Of a DNA stretch of 64,000 nt, positions 36,091 to 44,766 are shown piece by piece (the stretch's first letter is position 1; each line of letters opens with the position of its first letter). Where the stretch lies: positions 1-64,000 of the forward strand of contig CAIJRD010000009.1 in NCBI GenBank assembly GCA_903822975.1. The letters run 5' to 3'. This stretch comes from an uncultured Sinobacteraceae bacterium (GTDB lineage: Bacteria; Pseudomonadota; Gammaproteobacteria; Nevskiales; Nevskiaceae). Below the pieces are notes generated by a model. The model was not told the DNA's origin and made no database searches. It was given only the letters and a program-made list of their open reading frames with translations. The translations under genes and the position numbers were made by a program.

Positions 36091-37005
36091 ATGGACGTGC
36101 AGCTGGATCGATTCGATCTGGAGGCCGCTCCACTCCTGCGCACCAGCATCGGCCCGGCGAGGGACGACCGGCGCGCGGGTGGCCGGGCCGGGCGGCGATC
36201 GGATTATCTGGACGCAATGATTCGCCGAATCATGCGGATTCCGCGAATTGATCCCGAGCAGCAAGCGCGCCTGCTCGAGCGATTCGCAAAGCGCGGCGAT
36301 GTTGTCGCGTATCGACGCCTGGTCGAAGCACATCTCTATCTCGTCATCGATGTCGCGCGTCTCTATCTGGGCTATCAATATCCGTTCGAGGACCTGATTC
36401 AGCAGGGCGTGGTGGGTCTGATGGACGCGATCCGCACCACGGCAGTCGCCAACGAGACGCGGTTGTTGCCATCGCTGATCCGCAATGTGCATTACGAGAT
36501 GTCGCGTTACGTGCTGAACAACTGGCGCAGTCCGAGCCTTGCAATCACGAAGGAGGAAGCGCGCCTGTTCATGCGGGTGCGTCGCGTCAAGTGGCGTCGT
36601 GCGGCTTTGGGCCCATCGGAAATCGACGCGCTGGCTGCGAGCCTCGGCGTCATCAAGCGCGACATCGTTCGCCTGGAAGCGCGCCTGCGCGAAGACGATG
36701 TGTTGCTCCCGCCGGGAACTCAGGCCGATCGATGCCGTGCTTTGGCTGACAGCTTGATCGATCCGAATGATCCGATCGAGCAATGGGAGATAGAGGAGAT
36801 GCTGCTCTGGCAGGTGCGTAGCCTGCGCAGACGCCTGGCAAGCCTCGACGCGCGATCGGCCGAAATCATCAGGCGTCGCTGGCTGGTTCCGGACAAGGGT
36901 GCGAGTCTGCGCGAACTGGCCGAGAAATACGGCGTTTCGGGTGAACGCATCCGGCAGATCGAGCAACGCGCATTCCGTGAGTTGTCCAGCGCCGTAGGTT
37001 CGTGA
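36091..37005 (+). CDS. RpoH-like sigma-70 family factor in the EPS locus
   Basis: A 304-residue sigma factor that would direct RNA polymerase to a specific promoter set. Region 2 is clear (LVEAHLYLVIDVARLYLGY, FEDLIQQGVVGLMDAI). Region 4 carries a typical helix-turn-helix (SLRELAEKYGVSGERIRQIEQRAF). No region 1.1 is seen, and the length is near that of RpoH/alternative factors rather than RpoD. ATG 36091 lies 8 bp after the WcaJ-like stop; the longer frame opening at 36028 overlaps that gene and is not preferred. Its place at the end of the EPS locus suggests it controls that locus, which is inference. Confidence 0.85.
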   Translation: MDVQLDRFDLEAAPLLRTSIGPARDDRRAGGRAGRRSDYLDAMIRRIMRIPRIDPEQQARLLERFAKRGDVVAYRRLVEAHLYLVIDVARLYLGYQYPFEDLIQQGVVGLMDAIRTTAVANETRLLPSLIRNVHYEMSRYVLNNWRSPSLAITKEEARLFMRVRRVKWRRAALGPSEIDALAASLGVIKRDIVRLEARLREDDVLLPPGTQADRCRALADSLIDPNDPIEQWEIEEMLLWQVRSLRRRLASLDARSAEIIRRRWLVPDKGASLRELAEKYGVSGERIRQIEQRAFRELSSAVGS

Positions 37006-37114
37006 TGAGCCTCACCGCCATCTCCGACGCGGTGCGCACGGAGACGACGGCGTAGCGTCCTTCTGCAGGCAACGCACGACCAGTCGCAACCAAGCGCAAC
37101 CAAGCAAGGCGCGA

Positions 37115-38533
37115 CTAGCTTGTGGCCTCCAGTTCGCGTTTGGCCGGCTGCGGCTTTTCAAAACGACCATCCATATCCATCTCGATCGTTTCGCGCAGCG
37201 CGTCGACCAGACGCTTCGGATCGCGCACCAGCGCGCGGTCGACACAGACCCCGATGGTGACTTTGCCGTCATGGCTGAACAGGCTCAGTCCGATGCCGAT
37301 GCCCCCCGATTGCGGCGGCCAGAACACCAGGTTGCGCAGACGTCGGCCACACAGATGGCGAGGTCCGTCGGGGCCGCGCAGGTTCGACACCACGGCTGCG
37401 GCCTTGGCGGCGACGCGTGTGACCAGCGCCTTCTGCAACGGCACCGGCAGATAGCCCACTGCCGCGAGACTCAATAGCGTGGCTTTGGCTTCGCCCGAAG
37501 ATTTCAGCGCATCCATTCTTTGTTTGACCAGCTGCATGCGCGCCTGAGAGTCGCGCATCCCGATGGGCAGGTCGACCATCACCAGGCCAAAGCAGTTGCC
37601 GGAGCTGGCGCCGTCATCGGTTCGCAGATTCACCGGAACCGAGATGCGCAGATTCTGGTTTTCGGCCGGAACTTTTCCAAGCGTGCAGAGATAGCGATTG
37701 AACGCACCGGCGACCCAGCCGAGGAACAGATCGTTGAGCGTGACGTGTGAGACACGCGCCAGCGCCAACAGCCGGCTCAATGGAAGATCGTCGACCCAGG
37801 CAACGGCGCGCTGACCGTTCAAGGGCCTGCGGAAATCGGGCGGATTGTTATCTGGAAGGCTCAGCAGTCGACGCGCTGCGCCGACGATCTGCCGACCATC
37901 CGCAAGATGCCGCGGAATGTCGCTGGGATGCCGCAATTCCACCAGCGCGAAATTGCGCAGGCCTTCGAGCGTGTGATTGGCGGAGTCGAGCCGCCGGATC
38001 AGGTTGCCAAGCGGGCCGGAATACGAGCGACGAACGACGCGCGATTTCGCGCGGATGCGGGTTGCCGGTGCTTCATCGGTGCAGGCGAGGAGCAGTTGCA
38101 TCAGCGCGATTCCGTCGGCGATCGCGTGATGTGCACGAAACAGCACCGTTGTCGGCCCATTGCGGCGCTCGAAAATCATCAGGCGCCATAGCGGTCGGAA
38201 TCGATCGAGTTCGCGAGCTAGCTCCTGATTGATCAAGGCGTGCATCTGCGCAGCCTGACGCGCGCCATCCAGATGCACGACGTGCACGTGGTAGCCGAGG
38301 TCGAGCTCGTCATCGTCGACCCAAAGTGGTGGCCGATGCTGACTGTCCGGAAATTGGCGGAATCGTCGGTGACGGATCAGCAGCGCAGCCAGTTCGTGGC
38401 CGATGTCGCCACCGCCGACTTTGCGGTCCAGTTCGAAGATTGCGCTTGCAACCATGGGGTTGTGCGGCTCGTCCATCTCGAGCCATGCACGATCGGTCGA
38501 GGACATCCGTTCTGCGTCATGTGTCGTGTTCAT
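37115..38533 (-). CDS. Wax ester synthase/diacylglycerol acyltransferase (WS/DGAT)
   Basis: A 472-residue acyltransferase of the bacterial WS/DGAT family, which makes wax esters or triacylglycerol from acyl-CoA and an alcohol or diacylglycerol at the inner membrane. The catalytic HHAIADG (His135-His136) is preceded by RPLWRLMIFE. PVNLRTDDG and SNLRGPDGP lie in the C-terminal half as expected. ATG 38533 has AAGGAG about 7 nt upstream. It is convergent with the sigma-factor gene. With AlkB and rubredoxin further on, it suggests alkane or fatty-alcohol metabolism feeding storage lipid. Confidence 0.9.
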   Translation of the reverse strand: MNTTHDAERMSSTDRAWLEMDEPHNPMVASAIFELDRKVGGGDIGHELAALLIRHRRFRQFPDSQHRPPLWVDDDELDLGYHVHVVHLDGARQAAQMHALINQELARELDRFRPLWRLMIFERRNGPTTVLFRAHHAIADGIALMQLLLACTDEAPATRIRAKSRVVRRSYSGPLGNLIRRLDSANHTLEGLRNFALVELRHPSDIPRHLADGRQIVGAARRLLSLPDNNPPDFRRPLNGQRAVAWVDDLPLSRLLALARVSHVTLNDLFLGWVAGAFNRYLCTLGKVPAENQNLRISVPVNLRTDDGASSGNCFGLVMVDLPIGMRDSQARMQLVKQRMDALKSSGEAKATLLSLAAVGYLPVPLQKALVTRVAAKAAAVVSNLRGPDGPRHLCGRRLRNLVFWPPQSGGIGIGLSLFSHDGKVTIGVCVDRALVRDPKRLVDALRETIEMDMDGRFEKPQPAKRELEATS

Positions 38534-38855
38534 GCGTGTACTCCTTGAACCATCCAGATCCTTACTCCTTATAGAAGCCTCAAATCGAAATGGAGATGAT
38601 CTAGATCAGTCGGACACGCCACCGTCTCACATACATTGCCGAATGTGCGCCAGATAGCAGAGGAATCGCTTCGATGCCACCACAATGGGCCGCGCATAGG
38701 CCAACGACCAAAGGCCGGCGGCCGGTCGGGCATTGGGCGGGTTTCGTGACAGGAATCATCGGGCGCAGGCCGAACAGTGATGTCGGGCCGCCGAGGCGCC
38801 AAGTCGAGTCGGCGCAGGGGCTCGCAGGGAGCGAAGGTAACAAACGGAGATGACG
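38534..38855. promoter_or_regulatory. Divergent region between WS/DGAT and csrA
   Basis: About 320 bp with no supported gene. It contains the AAGGAG site of the WS/DGAT gene at its left end and GGAG (38846-38849), which places the csrA start at ATG 38856 rather than 38850. Promoters for both genes are expected here. Confidence 0.4.
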
Positions 38856-39071
38856 ATGTTGATTCTGACCAGGCGTGCAAATGAGTCGATTTCTATCGGG
38901 GACGATATCGTCGTGACGATTATTGCCGTGAGAGGGAATCAGGTGCGGATCGGTATCACGGCACCGCGGCATGTGAGCGTGCATCGAGAAGAAGTCTTGA
39001 GAAAGATTCAACAAGAGGCAGGAGAATCGAGCCTCGCAACAGCGAAAATGCTCGCCCCAAGCGGCGGGTGA
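38856..39071 (+). CDS. csrA: Carbon storage regulator CsrA
   Basis: A 71-residue RNA-binding post-transcriptional regulator that binds GGA motifs near ribosome-binding sites, often controlling EPS, biofilm and motility. The sequence starts [12 protein letters not shown] and keeps [14 protein letters not shown], with the Arg of VHREE that contacts RNA. A tail of about eight to ten residues (AKMLAPSGG) extends the usual 61-65 residue length. The start at 38856 is supported by GGAG 6 nt upstream. Its target genes cannot be read, but the neighbouring EPS and c-di-GMP genes are plausible. Confidence 0.95.
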   Translation: MLILTRRANESISIGDDIVVTIIAVRGNQVRIGITAPRHVSVHREEVLRKIQQEAGESSLATAKMLAPSGG

Positions 39072-39381
39072 GCGTGTCGCCGAAGCGGAAGCTGTGACCG
39101 AGGCCGGGACAGAAGCGCAGACAGAAGCCCGGACAGAAGTGCGGGCAGAAGCTCGGACATAAGGCGCAACATAAGGCGCAACAGTAGCCGAATCAAAAGC
39201 CGAATAAAAAGCCGAATAAAAACCTTCATACGCCGGCGCGAGTGGCGCGCCGTTGTTGAAGGCGAATGCCCAACGACCGCGTTGGAAAGTGCTTTCGGCT
39301 GGTGGGGTGATCAGGCCGCTTACAAGAAACGCAGCAGCATCGCTGCGTTGGGCTTCGATCGACGCGCCGCCGAGGATTCGC
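39072..39381. repeat. Convergent gap with degenerate 12-15-bp repeats
   Basis: About 310 bp between convergent csrA and the EAL-protein gene. From about 39095 to 39230 it is built of degenerate GACAGAAGCNCG and GCCGAATAAAAA-like units. The minus strand of this stretch is open for 73 codons and would encode a Leu/Arg/Ile amphipathic repeat, but nothing else supports a gene. No intrinsic terminator was recognised. Confidence 0.6.
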
Positions 39382-41853
39382 CTAGGAGTCGACCTCCATC
39401 GAAGCCAGCAGTTCTGGCGCACGGTTGCCTTCCATCAAGTGAGACGCCTGCAGGGGCGTCAGCGCCTTGCTGAAGATATGCCCCTGAATCTCCTGGCAGC
39501 CGCGGTTGCGCATGAAGGTCAGTTGCGCCTGCGTCTCCACACCTTCCGCTATGACGAGTAAATCGAGCGCACGGCCGATCGCCAGAATGGTTTCGACGAT
39601 CGCGCCATTGTCGTGATCGTTTGGAACGCCATTCATGAACGCCTGAGCGACCTTGATTGACGTGACTGGAAGGTGCTGCAAGGTCGAGAGCGACGAGTAG
39701 CCGGTTCCAAAATCATCGATCGAAATGGCGACGTCGAGCTTGCGCAAACGTTCGAGTATGTGTTGCTCCGGCTTTACCGACAGCAGTACCGTCTCGGTCA
39801 GTTCGAACACCAGTGAAACGCCGCAGCCGACGAGTCCGTAGAGCCGCATTGCCGCCTCGGTCTTGGCCAGCATGCTCTCATCGAGCAGTTGACGGCCTGA
39901 GACATTGATCGAGACCCGCTTGGGTGCCAGGCCGGCGTCGAGCCAGGCGCGCGTCTGCCGGCAGGCTTCCATCAAGACCCAGTCGCCGAGCAATCCGATG
40001 AGCTGACTCTCTTCCGCAACCGGAATGAAGGTATCCGGAAGTACCAATCCCAAGGTCGGATCGTTCCAGCGAATCAGGGCTTCGAATCCGCAGAGTTCTG
40101 CGCTCGTTGCGTCGAATTGAGGCTGGTAATGCAGCGCAAGTTCATTGTTCAGCAGTGCGCGACGAAGATCGTGTTCCAGCCGCAGGCGCGCGTTTGCACG
40201 TACGGTCAGTTCAGGAGAGTAGAAGTCGAAAGTGTTGCGCCCACGATCCTTGGCCCGGTAGAGCGCGGCGTCCGCGTTGCGCGTCAGCTCCTCCACCGTC
40301 TTCGCATCTTCAGGATAGATCGCAATGCCGATACTGGCTGTTGCCGTTAGCACGCAGCTACTGGCGGCGAACGGAACACAGAGCGACGTCAATATCTTCT
40401 TGGCGACGCCGGCGGCGTCGTCCGGATGTACGACGCCTTCGAGAATCACCGTGAATTCGTCGCCGCCGAGTCTTGCAACGCTATCCTGGCTGCGGATGCA
40501 GGCCTGCAGACGCGCGCCGATTTCGCACAGCAACTCATCGCCGGTGGCGTGGCCCATGCTGTCGTTGACGAGTTTGAAATTGTCCAGATCGATAAACAGA
40601 ACCGCGAGGCGGCTGTGGCTCCGGGCGGTCCTGTCGACCGCCTGCTGCAAGGTCAGTTCGAACTGCAGGCGATTGGGCAGCCCCGTGAGCACGTCGTGAT
40701 GTGCGAGATGCTCAAGCTCCGATTCGGCATGCTTGATGGCGCTGATGTCCGACAGCACCGACACGTAATTGCTGACCTTGCCGTTCTGGTCGTAAACCGC
40801 ATTGATGTACTGCCACACCGGATAAATGGCGCCGTTCTTGCGTCGGTTCCAAACTTCACCGTGCCATTGGCCGTTCGATGCGAGTGAGGACCACAACTCG
40901 TAGTAAAACGTTTCGTCGTGGCGCCCCGACTTCTGCAGGCGCGGGTTGGAGCCGATCAGTTCATCGCGGCTGTAGCCACTCATCTTCACCAATGCGGCGT
41001 TTACCGAAATGATGCGCGCGGACGCATCGGTGATCATGATGCCGTCGCCGGTATTTCGAAAAACGATCTCGGCCTGTCGCAGTTCAACCTCCGCCTGCTT
41101 GCGACTGTCGATATCGCGAACCAGCGCCTTCACGCGGCCGTCGGGAAGCAATACGGCGCTGATCTCGCAGATGACGGTTGCATCCGGATGTCGGATCAGC
41201 GTTATCTCGGTGCGCAGCGTTTGGCCAAAGCGGAGCCGGCGCGCGGCATCGTCGAGAAGATGCTGGTCGACCGGCGCAACCAGTGCGCACATGTCGCGCG
41301 TCAACAATACGCTTCGCGGCAGATTGAGCAGCGCACAGGCGGCGTTGTTCACATCGATCAATCGCCCTTTGCTGTCGGCGACGAATACGCTATCCGGTGC
41401 CAGCGTGAACAGTTGCATGTAGGAATCCAGGTTGTGGACCAGATCCTTGTTCCGTTTCAGCGCATTGGTCAGCAAACTCAGAAGTTCGCTCGCGGAGTTG
41501 CGAAAGCGTTCATGCACTAGGCTGAAAGCGATGCCAAACGCGACGAAAAAAAGGCCGCTCAGGTAGAAGTCCGAATCGTCCGTCGTGCCGTGCTTGGCTG
41601 AAACAAAAGTGAGCCAAGCCAGCACGGCGGAAAAAACGGTCGCGAGTAATCCACACGTGCGTCCGCCGATCCAGGACGCGATGAATACGGCAGGGTAGTA
41701 GAAAAACCAGTTGGGGACATCGATGCTGGGTTCGATGCTCCATTCCAAAGCGGCAGCCAGCACAGGGCTCGCTGCCAGAAGGTAAATCAGTCTTCGTGAC
41801 TGTGCAGTTCTGATCGGATCAGGGCGGTGATTGAGTGGCTCGGAGATCATCAT
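39382..41853 (-). CDS. Membrane PAS-PAS-GGDEF-EAL c-di-GMP signalling protein
   Basis: An 823-residue protein. Residues about 20-115 have several membrane spans resembling a DUF4118/MASE-type sensor (WFFYYPAVFIASWIGGRTCG). Two PAS domains follow (about 140-255, 260-385). The GGDEF domain keeps RLGGDEF near 463-467. The EAL domain starts near 591 (FEALIRW) and keeps NVSG, ELTE, DDFGTG and AEGVET. The usual KID motif is KVA (Lys734-Val-Ala736), so an acidic residue thought to support phosphodiesterase activity is missing. It may make c-di-GMP and only bind or weakly degrade it. The gene stands alone on the minus strand. Confidence 0.92.
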   Translation of the reverse strand: MMISEPLNHRPDPIRTAQSRRLIYLLAASPVLAAALEWSIEPSIDVPNWFFYYPAVFIASWIGGRTCGLLATVFSAVLAWLTFVSAKHGTTDDSDFYLSGLFFVAFGIAFSLVHERFRNSASELLSLLTNALKRNKDLVHNLDSYMQLFTLAPDSVFVADSKGRLIDVNNAACALLNLPRSVLLTRDMCALVAPVDQHLLDDAARRLRFGQTLRTEITLIRHPDATVICEISAVLLPDGRVKALVRDIDSRKQAEVELRQAEIVFRNTGDGIMITDASARIISVNAALVKMSGYSRDELIGSNPRLQKSGRHDETFYYELWSSLASNGQWHGEVWNRRKNGAIYPVWQYINAVYDQNGKVSNYVSVLSDISAIKHAESELEHLAHHDVLTGLPNRLQFELTLQQAVDRTARSHSRLAVLFIDLDNFKLVNDSMGHATGDELLCEIGARLQACIRSQDSVARLGGDEFTVILEGVVHPDDAAGVAKKILTSLCVPFAASSCVLTATASIGIAIYPEDAKTVEELTRNADAALYRAKDRGRNTFDFYSPELTVRANARLRLEHDLRRALLNNELALHYQPQFDATSAELCGFEALIRWNDPTLGLVLPDTFIPVAEESQLIGLLGDWVLMEACRQTRAWLDAGLAPKRVSINVSGRQLLDESMLAKTEAAMRLYGLVGCGVSLVFELTETVLLSVKPEQHILERLRKLDVAISIDDFGTGYSSLSTLQHLPVTSIKVAQAFMNGVPNDHDNGAIVETILAIGRALDLLVIAEGVETQAQLTFMRNRGCQEIQGHIFSKALTPLQASHLMEGNRAPELLASMEVDS

Positions 41854-42018
41854 GCTTCAAACGTTCTGAACCTGTGGTCGGTGAATCGGATGGCTGCTTG
41901 AGCAACGTCCCGAGCGCAGCCTGAAAAATCCGAAAGGAGACTGCGCGCGCGGCTGCGCAGTGCGCCAATGGAAACGCGCGGTGTCGATACTGCTTCCGTC
42001 GGCACGGTCAAAACGTTT

Positions 42019-42339
42019 CTATCCATCGGATAACTCGAATGCAGCCACGATATGTGCGGCGCTGATCGAGGCTTCGCGCCGTCGCGACGGCGCGCAGAGT
42101 ACGGGCCCGATCGAAAATGGCCCGCTCGCTTTGGGAAGTAAATCGACTTCGAGCCAGACGGAGCCGTTGTCGGCGGCATCGACTCGGGTGATTTGACTGA
42201 CGCCGATGATGGTGCCATTCGACATCAGGAGTCCGAAGTTCCACTGATCACTCATCATGCGCGCGGTGAACCAGGCCGGGAGCAGTTTGTGCGCCAGCTT
42301 TATGCGGTCATCAGTAGCGAATGCGGTTTCGTCGACCAT
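42019..42339 (-). CDS. Small unknown protein (106 aa)
   Basis: Not recognised. A compact soluble-looking protein with alternating hydrophobic strands (WNFGLLMSNGTIIGVSQI, GSVWLEVDLLP) and no membrane span or signal. ATG 42339 has GAGG about 8 nt upstream and is preferred over the ATG five codons earlier. Its orientation matches the EAL-protein gene 165 bp downstream. The base composition is like its neighbours, so a real gene is likely, but no function can be given. Confidence 0.55.
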   Translation of the reverse strand: MVDETAFATDDRIKLAHKLLPAWFTARMMSDQWNFGLLMSNGTIIGVSQITRVDAADNGSVWLEVDLLPKASGPFSIGPVLCAPSRRREASISAAHIVAAFELSDG

Positions 42340-42468
42340 ATGCAACCTCGTCAAGCCTCGCCAATAGTCCCATCACCGACTCAAAAGTTATGTCCGCGGG
42401 CGAACATTCAACCTGCTCTTTGCAGGGTCGAACAGGCTCAATGTCCAGAGTTGTCGGACGTAATTGCC

Positions 42469-42834
42469 CTACGGGTGTTGTGATGGTTTGAGCCGATCGA
42501 CGATGCGGTGCAGTGCAGTCAGTTCGATGTAGAGCGCCAACATCAATCCAGTCAGCAACGCCAGGGATCGATAGGGAGACCTTTGATCGTCGCTCTCATT
42601 GTGTCCGCGGCTCCGCTGCATCCGCACGATCGGGTCGACTTCTGGGGCTGAAGCCTGATTCGAATCTTCGTGTGTGTCTTGCGCACAGGTGCCCGCAGGT
42701 AAGGCGTTCGAGGCACTGCAGCGTTCGCGCGGGTGCGCCTGGGCTGCGCCGGTTGCGAGGACGAACACAACGGAGAAGGCGAGCAGGGCTGCCGAGAAAC
42801 ATCCGAGGTTGCGAAAAATAGCGCGCACGTTCAT
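42469..42834 (-). CDS. Small exported or membrane protein (121 aa), unknown
   Basis: Not recognised. It starts with a signal-peptide-like segment (LLAFSVVFVLATGAAQA) followed by a Cys-, Asp- and Ser-rich polar middle. A second hydrophobic span (SLALLTGLMLALYIEL) lies close to a basic C-terminus, so a small periplasmic domain anchored by a C-terminal helix is likely. ATG 42834 is chosen because it begins the signal segment; the frame is open to 42915. No strong ribosome-binding site is seen. Confidence 0.45.
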   Translation of the reverse strand: MNVRAIFRNLGCFSAALLAFSVVFVLATGAAQAHPRERCSASNALPAGTCAQDTHEDSNQASAPEVDPIVRMQRSRGHNESDDQRSPYRSLALLTGLMLALYIELTALHRIVDRLKPSQHP

Positions 42835-43372
42835 TACATCGCCGACGCGTCGTTCGAAGCGATTCGAGCGCTCTGGATGGACGGCGATACAGGGCGATAC
42901 AGGGAGCGACGGCACGGGATTCTGAAAGCCTCCAGCGTTTGGCGCTGATCACTACGCACCGATAGTCGGTGCGTCCAAAGGCTAACTCGCGCGCTCTGCG
43001 GGGGCGGTCCGCTTCGCGACACAGAGGTCTGCGGTCAGGCGCGGGTTTCGATTGCGATCTGGGGCGTGATGCACTTCGAGATCAAGCCGGGTGCGCAGGT
43101 TCGTGAGCGCCGCGCGATCCGGTTGGGCGCGGGGGTCTCAAGTGGCGGCCTGACATTGGAAGGAGTCGAGCGCTGATTCGCATCACTCCGGGCGATCGGC
43201 TGCGTATCGCGATGAGCTTCGGGTCATGACGCAGGTCAGCATGCGGCGCCACCACACAGTGAAGACGCTGCGGTGGCACCGGCGTCGCTGACCGAGCGAC
43301 GCGGCCCGGCCTTTGCAATCGCGTCTTTCCAATCGTCGCGATAATTGAAAAGCTGCGCGATGGCGTTGCCGC
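42835..43372. other. 538-bp gap, possible decayed coding remnant
   Basis: No intact gene. On the plus strand 43069-43176 a short frame (HFEIKPGAQVRERRAIRLGA, ending GLTLEGVER) stops, and a coding-like IRITPGDRLRIA continues in another frame from 43176. This looks like a small frame-shifted remnant. Nothing else stands out. Confidence 0.35.
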
Positions 43373-43576
43373 TCAACCTCCGATAGTGGCCTCTTTCCTC
43401 TCGGCGGCGAGCAGCAAGAAATCTGTTTTCTGCCGCACGGCACAATCTGGACACGCCCAGTCATCGGGGATTTCTTGCCAACGCGTGCCCGGTGGGAAGC
43501 CTTCGTGCGGGTGGCCGAGGCGTTCATCGTAAACGTAGCCGCAACCGGGACATCGGAATTGCGCGGTGTCGTTCAT
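43373..43576 (-). CDS. Rubredoxin
   Basis: A 67-residue iron-binding electron carrier with one Fe held by four cysteines: Cys9 and Cys12 in CPGCG, and Cys42 and Cys45 in CPDC. The usual YVYDERLG and GFPPGTRW core lies between them. It would pass electrons from a rubredoxin reductase to AlkB. The start overlaps the alkB stop as ATGA (43573-43576), so the pair is coupled. The longer open frame to 43897 is the shadow of alkB. Confidence 0.95.
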   Translation of the reverse strand: MNDTAQFRCPGCGYVYDERLGHPHEGFPPGTRWQEIPDDWACPDCAVRQKTDFLLLAAERKEATIGG

Positions 43577-44766
43577 GGCGTGGGCGCCTGAACGATGGGC
43601 TGGCCATAGCGTGCGATCAGTCGCGCGCGCTCGGACGCCTGGACGTTGATCAGGTTGAAATCGCCGCGCGCCCAGGCGACCACGCGGTGATCCATCATCG
43701 CAAACCACAGCGGCGGTACCAGCGCCAGCGCAAACATCAGCGGATAACCGCTCGGAAGTTCCGGCAGGTCGTCGAACGCACGCAGGCTCTGGTATCGACG
43801 CGTAGGATTGGCGTGATGATCGGAGTGACGCTGCAGGTTGAACAGGATGAGGTTCGACATCACGTGATTCGAATTCCACGAATGGTAGGGCTGACAAGGC
43901 TCGTAGCGGCCATTCTCACGTCGCTGCCGCAATAGTCCGTAATGCTCGATGTAGTTGGCGCTGCTGAGGATTCCAAACCAGCCCCAGAAGGCCTGAATCA
44001 GCAGAAACGGCAGCATGATCCAGCCAAATGCGATGACCAATCCAAGATACAAAGGGATCGTGATCAGCAGCGGCTGCAGCACTTCGTTCTGCAGTGTCCA
44101 CGGACCTTGTTGGCTGCGTGCAAGCCGGGTTCGCTCGGTTGCCCAGGCGCGGCGCATCGCGCCTGGAATTTCGCGGCAGGCGAATACGTAAATGTTCTCA
44201 CCCATTCTCGACGAGGCCGGGTCTTCCGGTGTGGCGACGTCCTTGTGATGGCCCTTGTTGTGCTCGATGAAGAAGTGCCCGTAGCCGACCACCGCCAGCA
44301 CGGTCTTCGCCAGCCAGCGTTCGGTCGAGGTGGTCTTGTGGCCGAGTTCATGCCCGGTGTTGATCGCCAGGCCGTTGACCACACCAACCGACAGCGCCAG
44401 ACCGAGAATCGCGTACCAGGGTAAGTGCTGAGTGCCGACGACCCAGGCGCAGTAGATCAGCGTCAGATAATGGATCGGGACCGTAAGATAGGTGAGCAAG
44501 CGATAGTAGCGGTCGGCATCCAGTTGCGGCACGACTTCGGGCGGCGGATTGCTCCGGTCCGCGGGCAACAGGTGATCGATGATCGGGACCAGCAGATACC
44601 ACACGATCAAAGTCGACCAGTACCACAAGACATTGCCGTCATGGCGGGCGAGCAGGCAACCGGCGACGGGCAGCAGCGGCCAGACCAGCGATAGCGACCA
44701 AAGCCAGCGTCGGCGATCTGTATAAAGAACGGAATGACCATCTGCTGCAACGGCCTGGATGCTCAT
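43573..44766 (-). CDS. alkB: Alkane 1-monooxygenase AlkB
   Basis: A 397-residue integral membrane di-iron hydroxylase that oxidises the terminal methyl of alkanes to a primary alcohol using rubredoxin electrons. The diagnostic histidine motifs are all present: HELGH (139-143), EHNKGHH (168-174) and LQRHSDHH (311-318), with NYIEHYGL at 271-278, a signature of true alkane hydroxylases. Six hydrophobic spans fit the family. ATG 44766 gives the usual N-terminus; ATG 44784 is an alternative six codons upstream. Two palindromes upstream may be regulator sites. With the WS/DGAT gene, it suggests growth on hydrocarbons. Confidence 0.95.
   Translation of the reverse strand: MSIQAVAADGHSVLYTDRRRWLWSLSLVWPLLPVAGCLLARHDGNVLWYWSTLIVWYLLVPIIDHLLPADRSNPPPEVVPQLDADRYYRLLTYLTVPIHYLTLIYCAWVVGTQHLPWYAILGLALSVGVVNGLAINTGHELGHKTTSTERWLAKTVLAVVGYGHFFIEHNKGHHKDVATPEDPASSRMGENIYVFACREIPGAMRRAWATERTRLARSQQGPWTLQNEVLQPLLITIPLYLGLVIAFGWIMLPFLLIQAFWGWFGILSSANYIEHYGLLRQRRENGRYEPCQPYHSWNSNHVMSNLILFNLQRHSDHHANPTRRYQSLRAFDDLPELPSGYPLMFALALVPPLWFAMMDHRVVAWARGDFNLINVQASERARLIARYGQPIVQAPTP

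Noticed and set aside
39008..39229. 73-residue Leu/Arg-rich ORF opposite csrA
   Set aside because: Repeat-derived and antisense to the csrA end; kept only as a low-interest finding.
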